NCBI RefSeq assembly: GCF_020740795.1
Contig: NC_067312.1
Coordinates: 64,500,905-64,564,904 of the forward strand
Length of the DNA: 64,000 bases
Source: Apus apus
Taxonomy: Eukaryota > Chordata > Aves > Apodiformes > Apodidae
Direction of reading: 5' to 3'
Shown: positions 12,805 through 25,072 of the stretch, piece after piece
Layout: every line of letters starts with the position of its first letter
How positions within the stretch are numbered: position 1 is the stretch's first letter
The notes under the pieces: model-generated
What the model was told of the DNA's origin: nothing
Databases searched by the model: none
The model's input: the letters and a program-made list of their open reading frames with translations, nothing else
Program-made: the position numbers and the translations under genes

Positions 12805-13607
12805 TCACATATACATGCAGAATGACTGCAGTCCCAGACAAACTCTAGGCAGGAGATCACTCTAAGTAAAGGCTTTTGCACACCAATCTTAATTTTTCTC
12901 ATCCTTTCCACTCTACTTAAGCTGTTAGAATCTGCATTCTTCAACACATCTGACAATCTCCAGCTTTTAGCAATCACTATGCTCAGTGGTCATCAACAGG
13001 AATGCACTGGAGAATGTTGAAGTGCAATACGAAGTAGAAATGAAAGACCAGCTCCTCATAAGATCTGTGTTCTAGCTAAATGTCTAGGAGCTCAGGCATT
13101 TTGAAAAGCTCTACCTCATTAGAAGATATTATGGAAGTAAAATCTCTTGTCTTCCTTCCTCACTCAGTTTCCCCAGGCAAGTCCTGTCCTTTTACTGAAT
13201 CCCAAAATAAACTGCAAGACAATGGAATATATTATTGTGAGAAAGAGGTACCCTAGTTTACATGAGTCAATGTGCAGTAGGCTTTTCAAGAGCTAGAAGT
13301 ACAAGACCATTATAGAAAAGTTTTGAAAACATGACAGTTCAGCTTATGATCCCAGTCCATAAGGCACTGATTTGCTGGTGGAGATTATACTTGGGGAAAA
13401 AGAAACAGCCTTGGCTAGCAGATGAGGTGAAGCACCACACAAGAGAGCTTGCCTAGCTGCGCTGCTGCACGGTACGTTTTCAGGAGGTAGAACTGTCACT
13501 CCAGCCTCCACTATGTGGCTATTATTATTATCATGCCAGCCCACATTTTATACAGGAATAATGTGTTGTTAGGGCAGTCTAAGCTGTTTTAAAAAGGGTA
13601 ATTATTT

Positions 13608-13712
13608 TCTGAATTTTATAGATGAGGAAACTGAGACAAAGTGAACCAAATTGCCCAAGGTCAATCAGAAGTTTAGTGACAGAGCTGAAATTGGACATTG
13701 GACCGACTAGTG
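13608..13712 (-). mobile_element. MIR core SINE relic
   Basis: The plus strand reads ATTTTATAGATGAGGAAACT GAGACAAAG, then TTGCCCAAGGTCAATCAGAA and GACAGAGCTGAAATTGGA. This is very close to the reverse complement of the MIR core (in sense, the region from the GAC-CTTGGGCAAGT block to CTCAGTTTCCTCATCTGTAA). It is the best preserved MIR-like stretch in the window, and good enough to be recognised over about 100 bp. Confidence 0.75.
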
Positions 13713-16700
13713 GGTCAGCACTATGGTAATCAGGTATTTATTAAGCTATATTGTTTTCTCATCTAAATGTGCCTACGCTAGAGGGTGCTGCACTGCTTTT
13801 CTAAAGTAATTTTGTGTATTCAATTTATTTAAGCAAGTGCTAAGACTTCTTTTTATGCTTGACAATGAGAGTCTAATGAACAGGAGCTGCTTGTGGGAAA
13901 CTGCATGTGCATACCTACTTCTGCTTTGAAGAATTAAGCTCATAAAGAGGAAAACAAACTATTTAAGATCAACACATTGGCAAGTGCATTTACCCAAGAA
14001 ACACTGTATACATACAAGTAGATAAGCTCTTTTTTGCATAAAGCACATTTTAAAAAATGGAAAGAAAGAAATATACAGAATTTTAACAGAAGTGGTGGAA
14101 CACAGTATTTAACTGTTTTTAAAAAACATTTGCAATCAAAATTTTATAGTAAGATTTAGATAGTAAAAATTTTATGGTAGAATATATAGATATGATATAT
14201 AGTTTTACCAAACTCAAATTTACCAGAAGTAGCCTAACTGACTTAAATATCTTTCAGAAGTAGGTATTCAGATTTAAAAAAAAAACAAACCCAAATTTTC
14301 CCACTAAATTGAAGAAAACTAACTTAAATTAAATTAACAAAACCCTCTTAAACTGAAGATGATCTGGGATGAATTTGTGTAGCTTAGGGACTCTGAGTAC
14401 AAGCTAGCCATGACATCAGGAGGAATGGCATTTCTAATCAGTCAAGGGATTGAGCAAGACTCTGCTCCCTCTTAGAAGGGAATAGATGCAGGAAAACATT
14501 GTTGAGGTTTACAGTGGTGTTAATTTAAGATTTTAGCATCAGCATCATGCTGTCAAAGCTGTGAGCTTCTGTCTGTAACAAGAAACATGCATACACATGT
14601 GTGCGGAGGTGTGCATTCATATACACACAGAGAGTGTGAACATCAGCATGTCTCAGCTACATTCTTTGGAATTATTTCTTTGACCTGAGAGTGAGAAATC
14701 AATTTTGCTGTTGGGAATGTGAGAGCCCAGAATAGCTGTTATAGAAGGACTTAAAGGGTAGTTTTCTCAATGGGCAATTCAACAGGTCCTAAATCAAACA
14801 CCACTGAGAAAACCCATACCATGTGGAATTTAAATGGACATAAATTGTTACTTTTTTCCCTAAGCTCTCTCCTGTACTACAGTTACCTTACGTTAGCTTT
14901 AGCCACATTAGTGCATCTATTACGTTTTTTGATATCAGACTGGAGGTACTTTTGAGAAATAAGACACTACCTGCATGCAGATCCAAGAAATGTGCAAGCT
15001 TGAGCTGCTGTCATCAAATCATGTCTTCTCTCTAAGCTTAGGCCCACAACAAGCACAGGCACAGTCTTTAAAAATCTATGTTCAGGATTGTGTTTTGCGT
15101 AACAACTTTCATGAAGATTGTGGGAATACTAGATTACTCTGGTGATAAATTTATGACTGAGATTAAAAGTAAGGTTGTCAATAATTCAATTAAGCCACTA
15201 CTAGTCACTTTTCAATGTATTCCCATGTAGTTACTGAGATATGTCCTTTTAAAATGACTGCATGGCAGTGGAACTTGTTACATGTGAACCTGAAAAGGCA
15301 ATATGGCTGGAAAAGTATGGTATGCAGTGATTAATGCTGAAATAAATATCATCCACCTTTCCTCAGAAAGGCAACTGCTAGAACTGGATGAAAGAGGCTT
15401 GAAAACTAAAAAGCTCTCTCCATAGCAGCCAGCTAGCACTGCATGTGACTGCACCCACTTTGGAGCTTTCCACCAACTGTCCCCAGTTTCTGTGTAGAGT
15501 TTCCACCTCTCTACAACTTCAAACCTATAAGGCACCACTGATTTCCTTGTTCCCTGACTCTGTGAGAAGTCCTACTCCACTTGCTCCACGGCACACTTTG
15601 CTATGGCAAAAGCTCTGCCCTCAAGACTCTGTTGCTTGTGGTGTTTTATGGCTGCCATTAAACCAGCTGGTTTCATGTTTGGATGGAAGCAGTAAGCAAA
15701 CTTATTAAAGTCAGAGGTGATAGCTTTATCAGAAACCTTGGTAAGTTCTGAAAGTCAGAGCAGCCTGTTTGGACAGGGGAGAGAATTCCAGGTGCACGGA
15801 CATGGTGTCATCTGCTTTTGCCCTCCAACTTTGCCTGTCTGATGTGTTATTCCAGGTGGCTGCTCAAGGGACCATGACAATGTCCTGCCTTGCTGAATTC
15901 CTGCTCAGCAACAATCACTTCAGAAAACACATTCTGAATGCTTTTTACACTGGTGTACTCTGCACATGCCATAGCTCAGCACACAAGGCTAATAAGGTCT
16001 CCAGAAGAGCAGAGTTATCCAGCCTGGGGAAGGTGGGGAAGCTGCTGAAGGTGCTCTCCCTGCAAGGAGGAGCTGGGCAAGGCAGGTCACAGCAATCTGT
16101 TCCTGTGGGCACCATTGGGTTTGGGAGGCAGAGCATATCTGGTCAGGGCTCTGCAGTGTCCCTGCCATTTCAGCATCTTTGAGAAATCGAGGTACTTAAT
16201 TCTACAGAGTACACATAAAGGCACTCAGGGACAAAACATAATCTGTCCTTCTGTTCCAGCAGCATACAAGGCATTGGATACCTGCTGATCACTGTGCTCT
16301 CTGCCCCTTTCCCTCTAGCTCATGGGATGTGCATTTCACTGATGTTGGATGATATTGCAGAGCCAGTGTTTGAAATCCAGGCACATGTAAATCAGTCATG
16401 ATTTGCATTCAAAGAATTGTGTATGACCAGAGATAATACTGGCATTTAGTTGTGTTTTCTGGCAACCGTGCAATTCTGCACATCATGAGCCTTGTGAGAG
16501 TGAGATGGTCAGGCCCTGGGAGAATTGCTTCATACCAAGGGAATTCAGAGGGGCAGTGCTCTCCTTGCTGCTTTTATTTCCAATTGCACTTTCAAGGTGA
16601 AAGCTAACCTGAGATCCAGCTTGCTAGCAGTCCAGTTGACTGATATCTGGCACTGGAGCAGTGAGAAGATGGCTGTATATTTCCACTGTCCTGAGGTGGG

Positions 16701-18559
16701 GTCCAGAAGTCACAGCCAAGGCCTTGTTGCCTCCTGTACCTTTTGGAAAGGTATTTTTGGACATAGGAAGGCTAGGCAGAGAGGGAAAAGCCCCAGGGCA
16801 ACACTTTCTCTTTCATTCTGAGGAACCTTTAATCATCATTAAAAAGCTGAAATTTCTTTTAAGGTCTCCAGTAACTTTTGTCCGAATATCAGCAGGAAAT
16901 TCACCCAGAAGTCGAGAAAACATTAATGTTCCAGACTGGCTCTTCAACTCACCAGATTTTTATGCAACTCTGAGTTTGCTCTGTGTGGTCCAGGGGGAGC
17001 ATGATGCAGGGCAATATCTCACTCCTGCTTCTGAGGCTCACTTTCAAGCCAATTCTCCTAAAACTGCATATTTAAGTGGGCATAAAATGCACACTTCCTC
17101 TCCCAAATTGTTTGAATCATGATTCAGTGTGGTGCCTCTGTTCTCTGAGGCTTGTCTGCAGACCACAGCCACACAGCAGGGCAGCTATTTGGTGACTTTA
17201 GACCTTTAACCCTGTGAACAGCAGTATCTGGTGATGCTTGTATTTCAAAACCTGGTGGACCACGTGGGTGGGCTGTTTTATTTGCATGTGGCACTATTTA
17301 TATTTTCTTGTGTTAAAAACCTAGGAAACTGCATAGAAATATATATATAAATTGCACCACATGTTGCCAAGAGAACATTAGAGCTAAAAGTTAGGAGTTA
17401 GGTAATGCCAAAACCACTTGAACTCCCTCATGTGTGCACATTATGAGACAGTCTCGAGCTACAGGATCATGTTACTCCTGTTTCCATAGGACAACACTAG
17501 GTGCAGTAAGCTGGAAGACAATTTGTTTCCATGTATCTCCTGCTACTGTAACCGAAATTAGGGGCTAAAATGCAAAGCAGCAAACTGTGAGGGAAACAGT
17601 AGGGGTGGGAACAGGTGTAAGCGGGAAAATCAGCTGGTTAGGATGCAAAGCCTTTAAAATGTGAGTGATTGGCACGAATGTCCTGATAGCAGGTTGTGTC
17701 TGCCTTCATAATATTGCTGTGTGGTCTAGTCTGCCCTGGGGACTTTATGCTGAAAATTGTAATTAGGCAATAAGATTCACCAGCAAGGGAGAAATAGAAA
17801 GGAAAGGATAAGAGTTGTAGCGACAAAACATGTATTGCTTGCTGCTTCACACTGGTGTTCCAGACATGCAGAAAAGGGAAGGGATTTCATAATATTAAAT
17901 TGCAGAGTTATGTGACAGGTCAGCAGATCTGCTACGCTTCTCCTCTACACTGGCATGGAGTGTCAAACTCCATACATTCAAACACTTTTCAAATTTTTTT
18001 TATTTTTTATTCCAGGGAGCACATAAACCTACTGTCCCCAGGTATGTGGAGTGGTCTGCTACATAGTGATGCTTTGTTGTTAAAGAAAAAATCTTTATCC
18101 AAAAAAAGAAGAAAAAAAATGAAGATAATGAAAGGTGGGGAAAAGAGTGTACACATAGCCTGAAAGTATCTTCTCTTTGCCAGAACTTAATTCATAATGC
18201 TAAGAACATGTTTATTAATATTGAATTAACTTCAAACAAACACCAAGGACTGAGGTAAATGGATGTCAACTAGAAAAATGGCATAGGAAAATAATTGATG
18301 AAAAGTGTCCTCGAGATCAGCTTTAGGACATCTGTTGTTCATAACATGTGTCTATGTATAAATATAAAGTTACTTGGATGAGGGTGTTGAAAACCTAGGC
18401 AGTATCCAGCTCTGGTTTCCGTTTGTTCACTCTGGAGTAATTACACAGACTTTAGTGGAGAAGGTCCAGATTTATCCTGGTTAAAAAATGGAGAGCAAAA
18501 TGTGACTGGAGAGCTCCAAGTTTACAGATTAGGAGGAAAATAGAGGATGAGCAGATAAC
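13713..18559. other. Unique AT-rich sequence, no gene seen
   Basis: Frames of 137 and 153 codons at 15,769-16,182 and 16,661-17,122 lack recognisable domains and start in arbitrary positions. Long AT-rich stretches lie at 14,030-14,340 and 18,180-18,380. Confidence 0.5.
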
Positions 18560-18800
18560 AAGAAACAGTGTAACCAGATTCCAAGGGATTTGGATTATAT
18601 CAAGATTTAGAGCCAGCAGATGGCAAATGCAGTTCATGCATATCATGTCAAAATGATAAAATAATGAGGTTGAATTCAAGGAGACGAGCTAGGGAATAAT
18701 TGCTACATACAGCAAACATGTCATCACATCTAGAAAAGAGATTATGGAAAGATAATTGAAGCCCTCAGCCTGTTACACAGCTACATTAATAAAAAGACCT
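18560..18800 (+). mobile_element. Very old CR1-type LINE relic (RT downstream region)
   Basis: Weak but ordered similarity to the coding region after the RT active site in old amniote CR1 families. CAGATGGCAAATGCAGTTCA near 18,615 corresponds to the W-x-x-x-F-N codons. CTACATACAGCAAACATG near 18,702 and AAAAGAGATTATGG near 18,733 correspond to the E-R-D-L-G region. CAGCCTGTTACACAGC near 18,767 corresponds to the segment before the paired Ala/Lys codons. Several frameshifts interrupt it. The call comes from remembered consensus sequences and needs an alignment. Confidence 0.45.
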
Positions 18801-20462
18801 GTGAGGTGCTGTGATTAAGTACTGTAGTAGAGGAGCGAATGCTAAAGATGATGCACAATAGCTGTACTATCTAGGGCACTTGCTAGGCAATTGTTTCTGG
18901 TTCTCATTATCAGTGCACAAGGAAAGTTATCCAATCATTTTCCTTGCCTCTGAGGAGGCTTAGCACTGATCTAGGCAATGCAAGTTAGGAGAAAAGATAT
19001 CTTGGGGTGTCCTTGCCTCCATCCTTTCTTCTAGTACAACTGCTGCATCCCAGCTGATCAGATGGAGATGGAGAACATGTCAGTGACACACATACATTGA
19101 ACACCCAAGGACTCCCAGAGGGGAGTGCTTTAGGCTGGTAGATATGTCAGAATTTTAGGAAATCTGCGTATTCTGTCTAGGGCCTATATGTTGGTCCAAT
19201 TGTGTGATGAATTTGGAATACAGAATGTCCAAGAGGAGACAAGTCTGTCTCTATCCATGCATTCATCCTCTGTGCTGGCACCATTCTCAGTCCCAGACTG
19301 AGTGAGACCAAGAGAAAACTTGTCTGGAAACCCATGGGTGCTATTATGAAGAAGAATATTTTTGAGGATTTGGATTACTCGTAAAGGGCATGTAGTGTAC
19401 TTTCCCTGTTAATAACAAATACAGTCATATTAATTAACTTACTTTACATAATCCTAGAAAAATTAAAGTAACCTGTTATTAGATGGCTAGTAGTCTCTTC
19501 CTCAGGGGAGTGATACAACATTATTTCCTATACCATAAGCTTTTAATTTTAGTGCAGTGCTAGTACAACATTTTGCCTTTCTTACTTTCATTATTCTATT
19601 CTTTATAGTTACTAGACCTGCCAGGATCACTTCAGAGCCAAAACACTGGTGTGTTGAAATAACACCTGTTGATGCTGATACTATTGGTTTTGACTAAATG
19701 AGCAAGAGAGTTAGGATGAAAATTTAATTTTAATTTCCGCTTTGTTCTTCCAAAATCAACCTCCTTGATAAAGCAACTCCTGCATATTTCATTGTACTTG
19801 ACTTTTCTAATTTGATTGTGATTTTTTCTGTGCCCTTTGAAGCTTCCTGCGCAAGGGCAGTTCTGGGTTATTCAGGACACCGCTGGCTACAGCTTCTGCA
19901 GCCCTTTCCTGGTCAGCAGCTGCCTCCCTCTCACTTCAAACATGGCTGAACACTGCACCACCTGCACAGCCCTCTGACAAGGGCAGGGGCTGGCTTTGAT
20001 CCCAGCAAAAGAGTAGATGGGGAAAAGTGGGTGAGATAGCAGTGCACACAGCAACACTTGCTGTGGATCTGCTGGTGTGTGCCAGCAACATTTCTTAGCC
20101 CTACCATTTTATAGAGAGGTCTCTGTGCTCTCACAGCATTGACACCCTCTCTGGCAAAAAAATTCCTGCCAGCCCTTCACAAAAATCTCATCAGATGTCC
20201 AACATCCAGAAACTGCAAAAGAATCTGAAGGGAAAAAAGCCCAAACAAACAACAAACACCAAAAGGAGTTTTTAACCCTAAAAAAGGAGCAGGGGGCTGG
20301 AGAAGAAGGGCAGAGACATTCTATGAACTTATTTAAGGATGCCTGTATTTCAAGTACTTCAGTGTGAAAATGCATGGATCCTATGTTGTGGACCAGTCTA
20401 AAACCAAACAGGAGAGATTTCTATGGGAAAAGTCCATGATCAAGCAGCTTAACTGTCATCAT
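18801..20462. other. Unique sequence, no gene seen
   Basis: AT-rich sequence at about 19,390-19,830 with TAATTAA-type sites, then a more GC-rich stretch around 19,860-20,080. Nothing recognisable as an exon. Confidence 0.5.
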
Positions 20463-20600
20463 TTCATAGACTTAAAGGTCAGCAGGGACCATTAGCTCAT
20501 TTAGGCCGACATCCAGTAATGCACACAGGCTGTAGGACTTCATCCAATTCCCTCTGCAGCAAGCCTTAGCTTTTAGATGCCTGTAGCACATGCCTGTAGA
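20463..20600 (-). mobile_element. Old CR1 3' end relic (turtle/crocodile-like type)
   Basis: The plus strand reads TTTCATAGACTTAAAGGTCA followed by GCAGGGACCATTAGCTCATT and CCGACATCCAGTAATGCACA. This is the reverse complement of a CR1 3' end type that is abundant in turtles and crocodilians, so it predates the avian-specific subfamilies elsewhere in the window. A further match, CATCCAATTCCCTCTGCAGC, lies at about 20,542-20,561. Sequence beyond 20,600 is too diverged to follow. Confidence 0.7.
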
Positions 20601-23600
20601 AGTGGTTTCCCCTGGTCAGCCACTTTCACCACTGATAGCCATTTGGATGAGTATATGCCAGAAATGTGGTGGTTCACAGCCAGTCACACCATGGCTGAGG
20701 CTGCAGCATGAAAGAGGGATGTGAAAATCACACAACTCCAGGATCCACTGAGTAGACAGGGCTGAGGGAAGAGGGAGCAGTGGCAATTGGGAATTTACTG
20801 TGTTTTTCATGGATGACACTGGGATGAGGCTCACCTGGGCACACAGCTGTTGCCTCAGGAAGACAACAACATCTGTTTTGTGAATTACAAGTGGTAATTT
20901 TGCCTTTTTAGTGGTATTTTCCTATCTTTGACAAGTCTCATGTCTTTCTCCGTGTCACACAGAGAATGCCTGTCAGGCAGTGAACAGGTTTCTAAATGAA
21001 GGACATGCTAATCTTTCAGTTACCTCTTTTATCTAGCAAGGTTTCTTCCAATATTTCCATGCTTAAAAAAAGGTATGGTTGTGCTTTCCATTTAAACAGC
21101 TATTGTCAATCTAGAAACTCAGCTAAGAAATAGAAATAAGTTTAAAAAATCTTTTTAATTTGTTGCAAATGTTGCCCTTCCTCTGCTTGCAAGGTTGTCA
21201 AGAAAAAAAAAATTGCAAGAAAATTACTCTTTAATGATTATTTATTTGTGGTTAATTCTTTCTAACTCGGGTAGTGCTTTAATTTCCTATATATGTTATT
21301 GGATTTTTGTAAAAAAGGAACAAAAAATGTATTAGTATTTCTATATGTGCAAAAAAAGTCTGTTTCACATACATTGAATTATAAGGTTTTGTACATAGAG
21401 GTAGTGATTCCTCAGGTAATGTTAAAGATGAAAAATCCTCTGCATAAAACAAGAATCAGAAATCAGGAATATGCTGAGCATCCCGTCTGTGCTGCAGGAG
21501 CAGGAGCGAGTGTATTACACAGGCATTCATACCCAGCTCTCAAAAAAATATGCTTGGTGCAGGGATCACACTAAGGAGGACTCACACAAAGTCCATACAC
21601 AGGTTACAGATGGGAGAGCAGGTCTCCATCCCTACCTACAAATTCCCTGTGAACATACCTGAGAAAAGCTACTCATCTCTAGCTGTACCTCCCTGCCTAA
21701 GTCCTATCTTGTCTTCAGCATACCACTCTGCTGCCAATAACTTTGTGTTGCAGGAATTTTGTTCCTCCTGATCTGATGCAGTTTTCTAAAGTGTTTTGTG
21801 GCTAAGAAATCACCAGCTGCTGCATGCTAACACTCCTCAGGCAAGGCACCAGGCTCTGTACCAGCTCTAGTGGCAGGATCTGGGAAAAATAGGGAAAGGG
21901 AGGTTTAGAGGAAAGCTGTCACTCAGGAACAAGGTTGTGGCTGCTGAAAGGAGTGGAGAAATGAGTGGTGGGGGAAAGGGGTCACAAACAGTAATTAAAC
22001 AGCTTGATATGCTGGTGTCCCCAACCTGAAAACCCCGATCTCCCTCTGCCCCATGCACCTGGAAACACCATTCCTGAGGCATCAGCCTCAGTGGTCATTT
22101 GGGCTCTGCCTTTAGAAGGACTCTGAGGATGAAAGGTGAGGAAGATGTAGCCTGGTCTCCCAGCCCAAGCTGAGGCCAGTTCTACAAGGAAGGCCTTGCA
22201 AACCTTGCAAACATTATCCCATGAGCATCAAAAAGGGCTGCTACTTGCTGAGACATCCAAATTGACTAGCAATCACATTTTGATACCCTTCTCTAGCAAC
22301 ATGTGCTGGAGCAGCCCTTTTCCAATACATTCATATTTTCCCCCAGTCTTTCTCCCGAAACTGGAGGTCTTCTGTGGCTTTCTGCTTATGGAAGCAGTTA
22401 GTTGGATGAGCTCAAACCATTTGTGCCTGCTAAGCATCAGCACTAGGTGTAGCTCCCGCAGTCATTCAATACATACATCCTCTCTGCACTTTCCTCTGGG
22501 AAGGCAAGTCTGGCCTTGCTAAGCTCTGTTCTCCCAAGCCAGACTCCTTGTTTACCTCAGGGTAGCAAATCTACTGAGGAGGCAAATTAATTGAATTGTG
22601 TCTGTGGCCAGTTTGATGCATCAAACTAATTTCTTATTAAAGAATAATAGGTGATGGTGCTGGCCACAGAAATTATTTGGTTTCCAGGAAACAACCTGCA
22701 ACTGGGAAACCAATATGTTCAGTGCTGGGTGCCAAACTGCCCATACAATCCTCCTGTTTTGTGCTGCAATCAGCTAGCAATAGGCCTCTAGTGAGCTCAA
22801 CCATCCTGAAAAGCAATGGGAGGAGCTGCCATGAGCTCCCCTACCTTGTCAGATTTCCAGTTATATGTCAGAGCAGTTGACCCCTGGATGACTCAGCTGC
22901 ATCTCAGAAGGGAATGCCTGGCAAGAAGATCATGCTGGAGGAAAGGTTTTAACAGCTGGGAGAAGCAGCACTGTCATTGCTGCAGAAGAGAAAAAGAGGA
23001 AGAGTAAGACAGCATGATCTGGCCCACTTGGAGACCAGCATGCAAAGCTCAATAGACAGTGGTTGCCCGTGTTGGTGGTGGACTGTGGTTTTCACAAGTA
23101 AAGGCCATCACAAAAGCCAGAGTGATCAAGCTCTGGATAAGCTACTCTGTAAGATGGTACGTGTTTTATCCTCACTCATGTTTTCTTGCAAAACTCAGTT
23201 AGACTGTGATTGCAGAAATCATGGGCCAGGTTAACGAAAAAAGCCCCATCTGCTTTGCTGCTGCTCTAGAGGCTGAAACAAGACATCAAAGTGCCTTGTC
23301 TGATGAGAGAGTGTGTGTGTTCTGCTTTGTGCAGCCAGAGCAGCAACAAAGGAGATACGAGATTCCAACCACATAATGTCTTCTCCAGGGTGGGATGTGC
23401 TCTATCAGAGTTAAGCAGCCGGCACTATGAGGAAAATTACTGCCGTTACAGACAGGCTGTTCATGGACTGTAGCTGTGAAGCCTATGTTCCCATGGCTCT
23501 GTGACTCATAGCTAAAGCATAAATCCCCCTGCTGAAGTCTTCTGCACTGCCCTATTGACACACTATCCCCAGTTCTTTCCTATCTCTTACACAGAGATCC

Positions 23601-24474
23601 TCTCTCTTCAGCTGCCTGTGGTGCCCTTTTATGTACTTCAACATTTGGCTTACAAAACCAACTTGAAAGCTGAGCAGAGACCAGAAAAATCACTAGTTGT
23701 GAGCAGTGGGACACAACTTTGCATTACATCTGCATATTCCTTTCCAAACATAGCAGTTCTCTGGGCCATCTCCAATGCCCTTTGGACACAGCTTGATGTG
23801 CTGAAGTTCTCACAGGTCTAACGAAGATCCTAGCCAAAGACATCACTAGGTCCACTCTCCACCCCCCTCCCTGGGAAAGGAACCCAAAGTCTCCAAACCT
23901 CTGAAAGGACAAATGCTATGACAATGTCAGTGGTAATCTTTTCGAAGAAAAAGCCATGGTGGTTTTAATGTCTGTGATATCTATTGCTTACATGTGCTCT
24001 CTCTTTTATGTCATCCTCAAACTCCTCAGGTAGGAGCAAATTATTTTATCCTGAAATCTAAGTCACTTGTAGATACTGACACCAGGATCCTGCAAAGGCA
24101 ACAAGCATAACAAAATCTGTCTCTGAATTTCAGTAACTTAGTAAAATGTCCTATGGAGCTAGTTGTAGGTTTTCTAATATCTCGGAGTACAAAACCAGGA
24201 GCACTTGACCATGGTGAAGGTGTGTTCCAAGCTGGTGTCTTCCACCCTCCCAGATGGCACTGAGCATCCAAGACTTGTCCATTTCCCTGGGCACCTTCAT
24301 GATCTGGTAGCCACCAGGCTGTCCTTATACAAATTTTGGGGTGGACCTTTTGTCTCACCAGGACTTGAACCAAAGAAAAGAAATTAAGAATACAGGAAAG
24401 AAAACCCCATTTCCTTAATCCTGGCCAATTACTTCCTCAGCAATTAATGATAAAGGGTTCCAAAAAACTTATAC
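20601..24474. other. Unique sequence, no gene seen
   Basis: Holds the 18-bp palindrome at 22,610 and a 9-bp tandem CCTTGCAAA pair near 22,194. Frames of up to 110 codons carry no known motif. Confidence 0.5.
22610..22627. repeat. Perfect 18-bp palindrome
   Basis: AGTTTGATG CATCAAACT is exactly self-complementary. The TGATGCATCA centre resembles paired bZIP half-sites, which is a suggestion only. Confidence 0.95.
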
Positions 24475-25072
24475 AGAATCACAGAATCCTAGGGGTTGGA
24501 AGGGGCCTCGAAAGATCATCTAGTCCAACCCCCCTGCCAGAGCAGGATCACCCAGAGCACATCACACAGGAACGTGTCCAGGTGGGTTTTGAATGTCTCC
24601 AGCAAAGGACACTCCACAGCCTCTCTGGGCAGCCTGTTCTAGTGCTCTGTCACTCTCACAGTAAAGAAGTTTTTTCTGATGTTTATGTGGAACCTCCCTA
24701 TGTTCCTGTTAGCACCCATTGCCCCTTGTCCTATCACTGGTCATCACTGAAAAAAGCCTGGCTCCATCATCCTGACAGTCACCCTTTACATATTTGTAAA
24801 CGTTGATGAGGTCACCCAAGCTAAAGAGGCCCAGCTCCCTCAGCCTTTCCTCATCAGGAAGATGTTCCACTCCCTTCATCATCTTTGTGGCTCTGTGCCG
24901 GACTCTTTCAAGCAGTTCCCTGTCCTTCTTGAATTGAGGGGCCCAGAACTGGACACAAGATTCCAGGTGCGGCCTCACCAAGGCAGAATAGAGGGAGGGG
25001 AGAACCTCTCTTGACCTACTAACCACACCCTTTCTAATGCACCCCGGGATGCCATTGGCCTTCTTAGCCACA
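24475..25072 (-). mobile_element. CR1 LINE 3' fragment, same flavour as the 0.76-2.07 kb copy
   Basis: The element begins with the CAGAATCACAGAATCC form of the CR1 3' repeat and the GGTTGGAAGGGGCCTCGAAA segment. It follows the first CR1 almost base for base through the C-terminal coding part, stopping at the codons for the VAKKANG segment near 25,070. The coding part is readable from about 25,069 down to 24,709, with [13 protein letters not shown] visible. Two lesions separate it from the first copy. An in-frame 18-bp deletion near 24,815 removes the EKRRLR hexapeptide after LFSL. A TAA then replaces the Tyr/Lys region after RGNG and ends the frame about 55 codons early. It encodes no RT catalytic motif and is a dead 5'-truncated copy. 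Confidence 0.93.

Larger units (their letters stand above)
8100..13607. other. Unique sequence with a MIR-like relic
   Basis: Contains the MIR-like piece at 8,660-8,845 and the AT/GT repeat at 12,785. The minus-strand frames of 97 to 120 codons at 10,108-10,470 and 12,124-12,417 are not supported by any motif. A weaker MIR-core-like stretch near 12,690-12,735 was not called. Confidence 0.5.

Noticed and set aside
15769..16182. 137-codon plus-strand frame
   Set aside because: No recognisable protein similarity and no gene context.
16661..17122. 153-codon plus-strand frame
   Set aside because: No domain or familiar motif, overlaps another frame in a different phase, and has no splice or promoter context. 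Length is compatible with chance.
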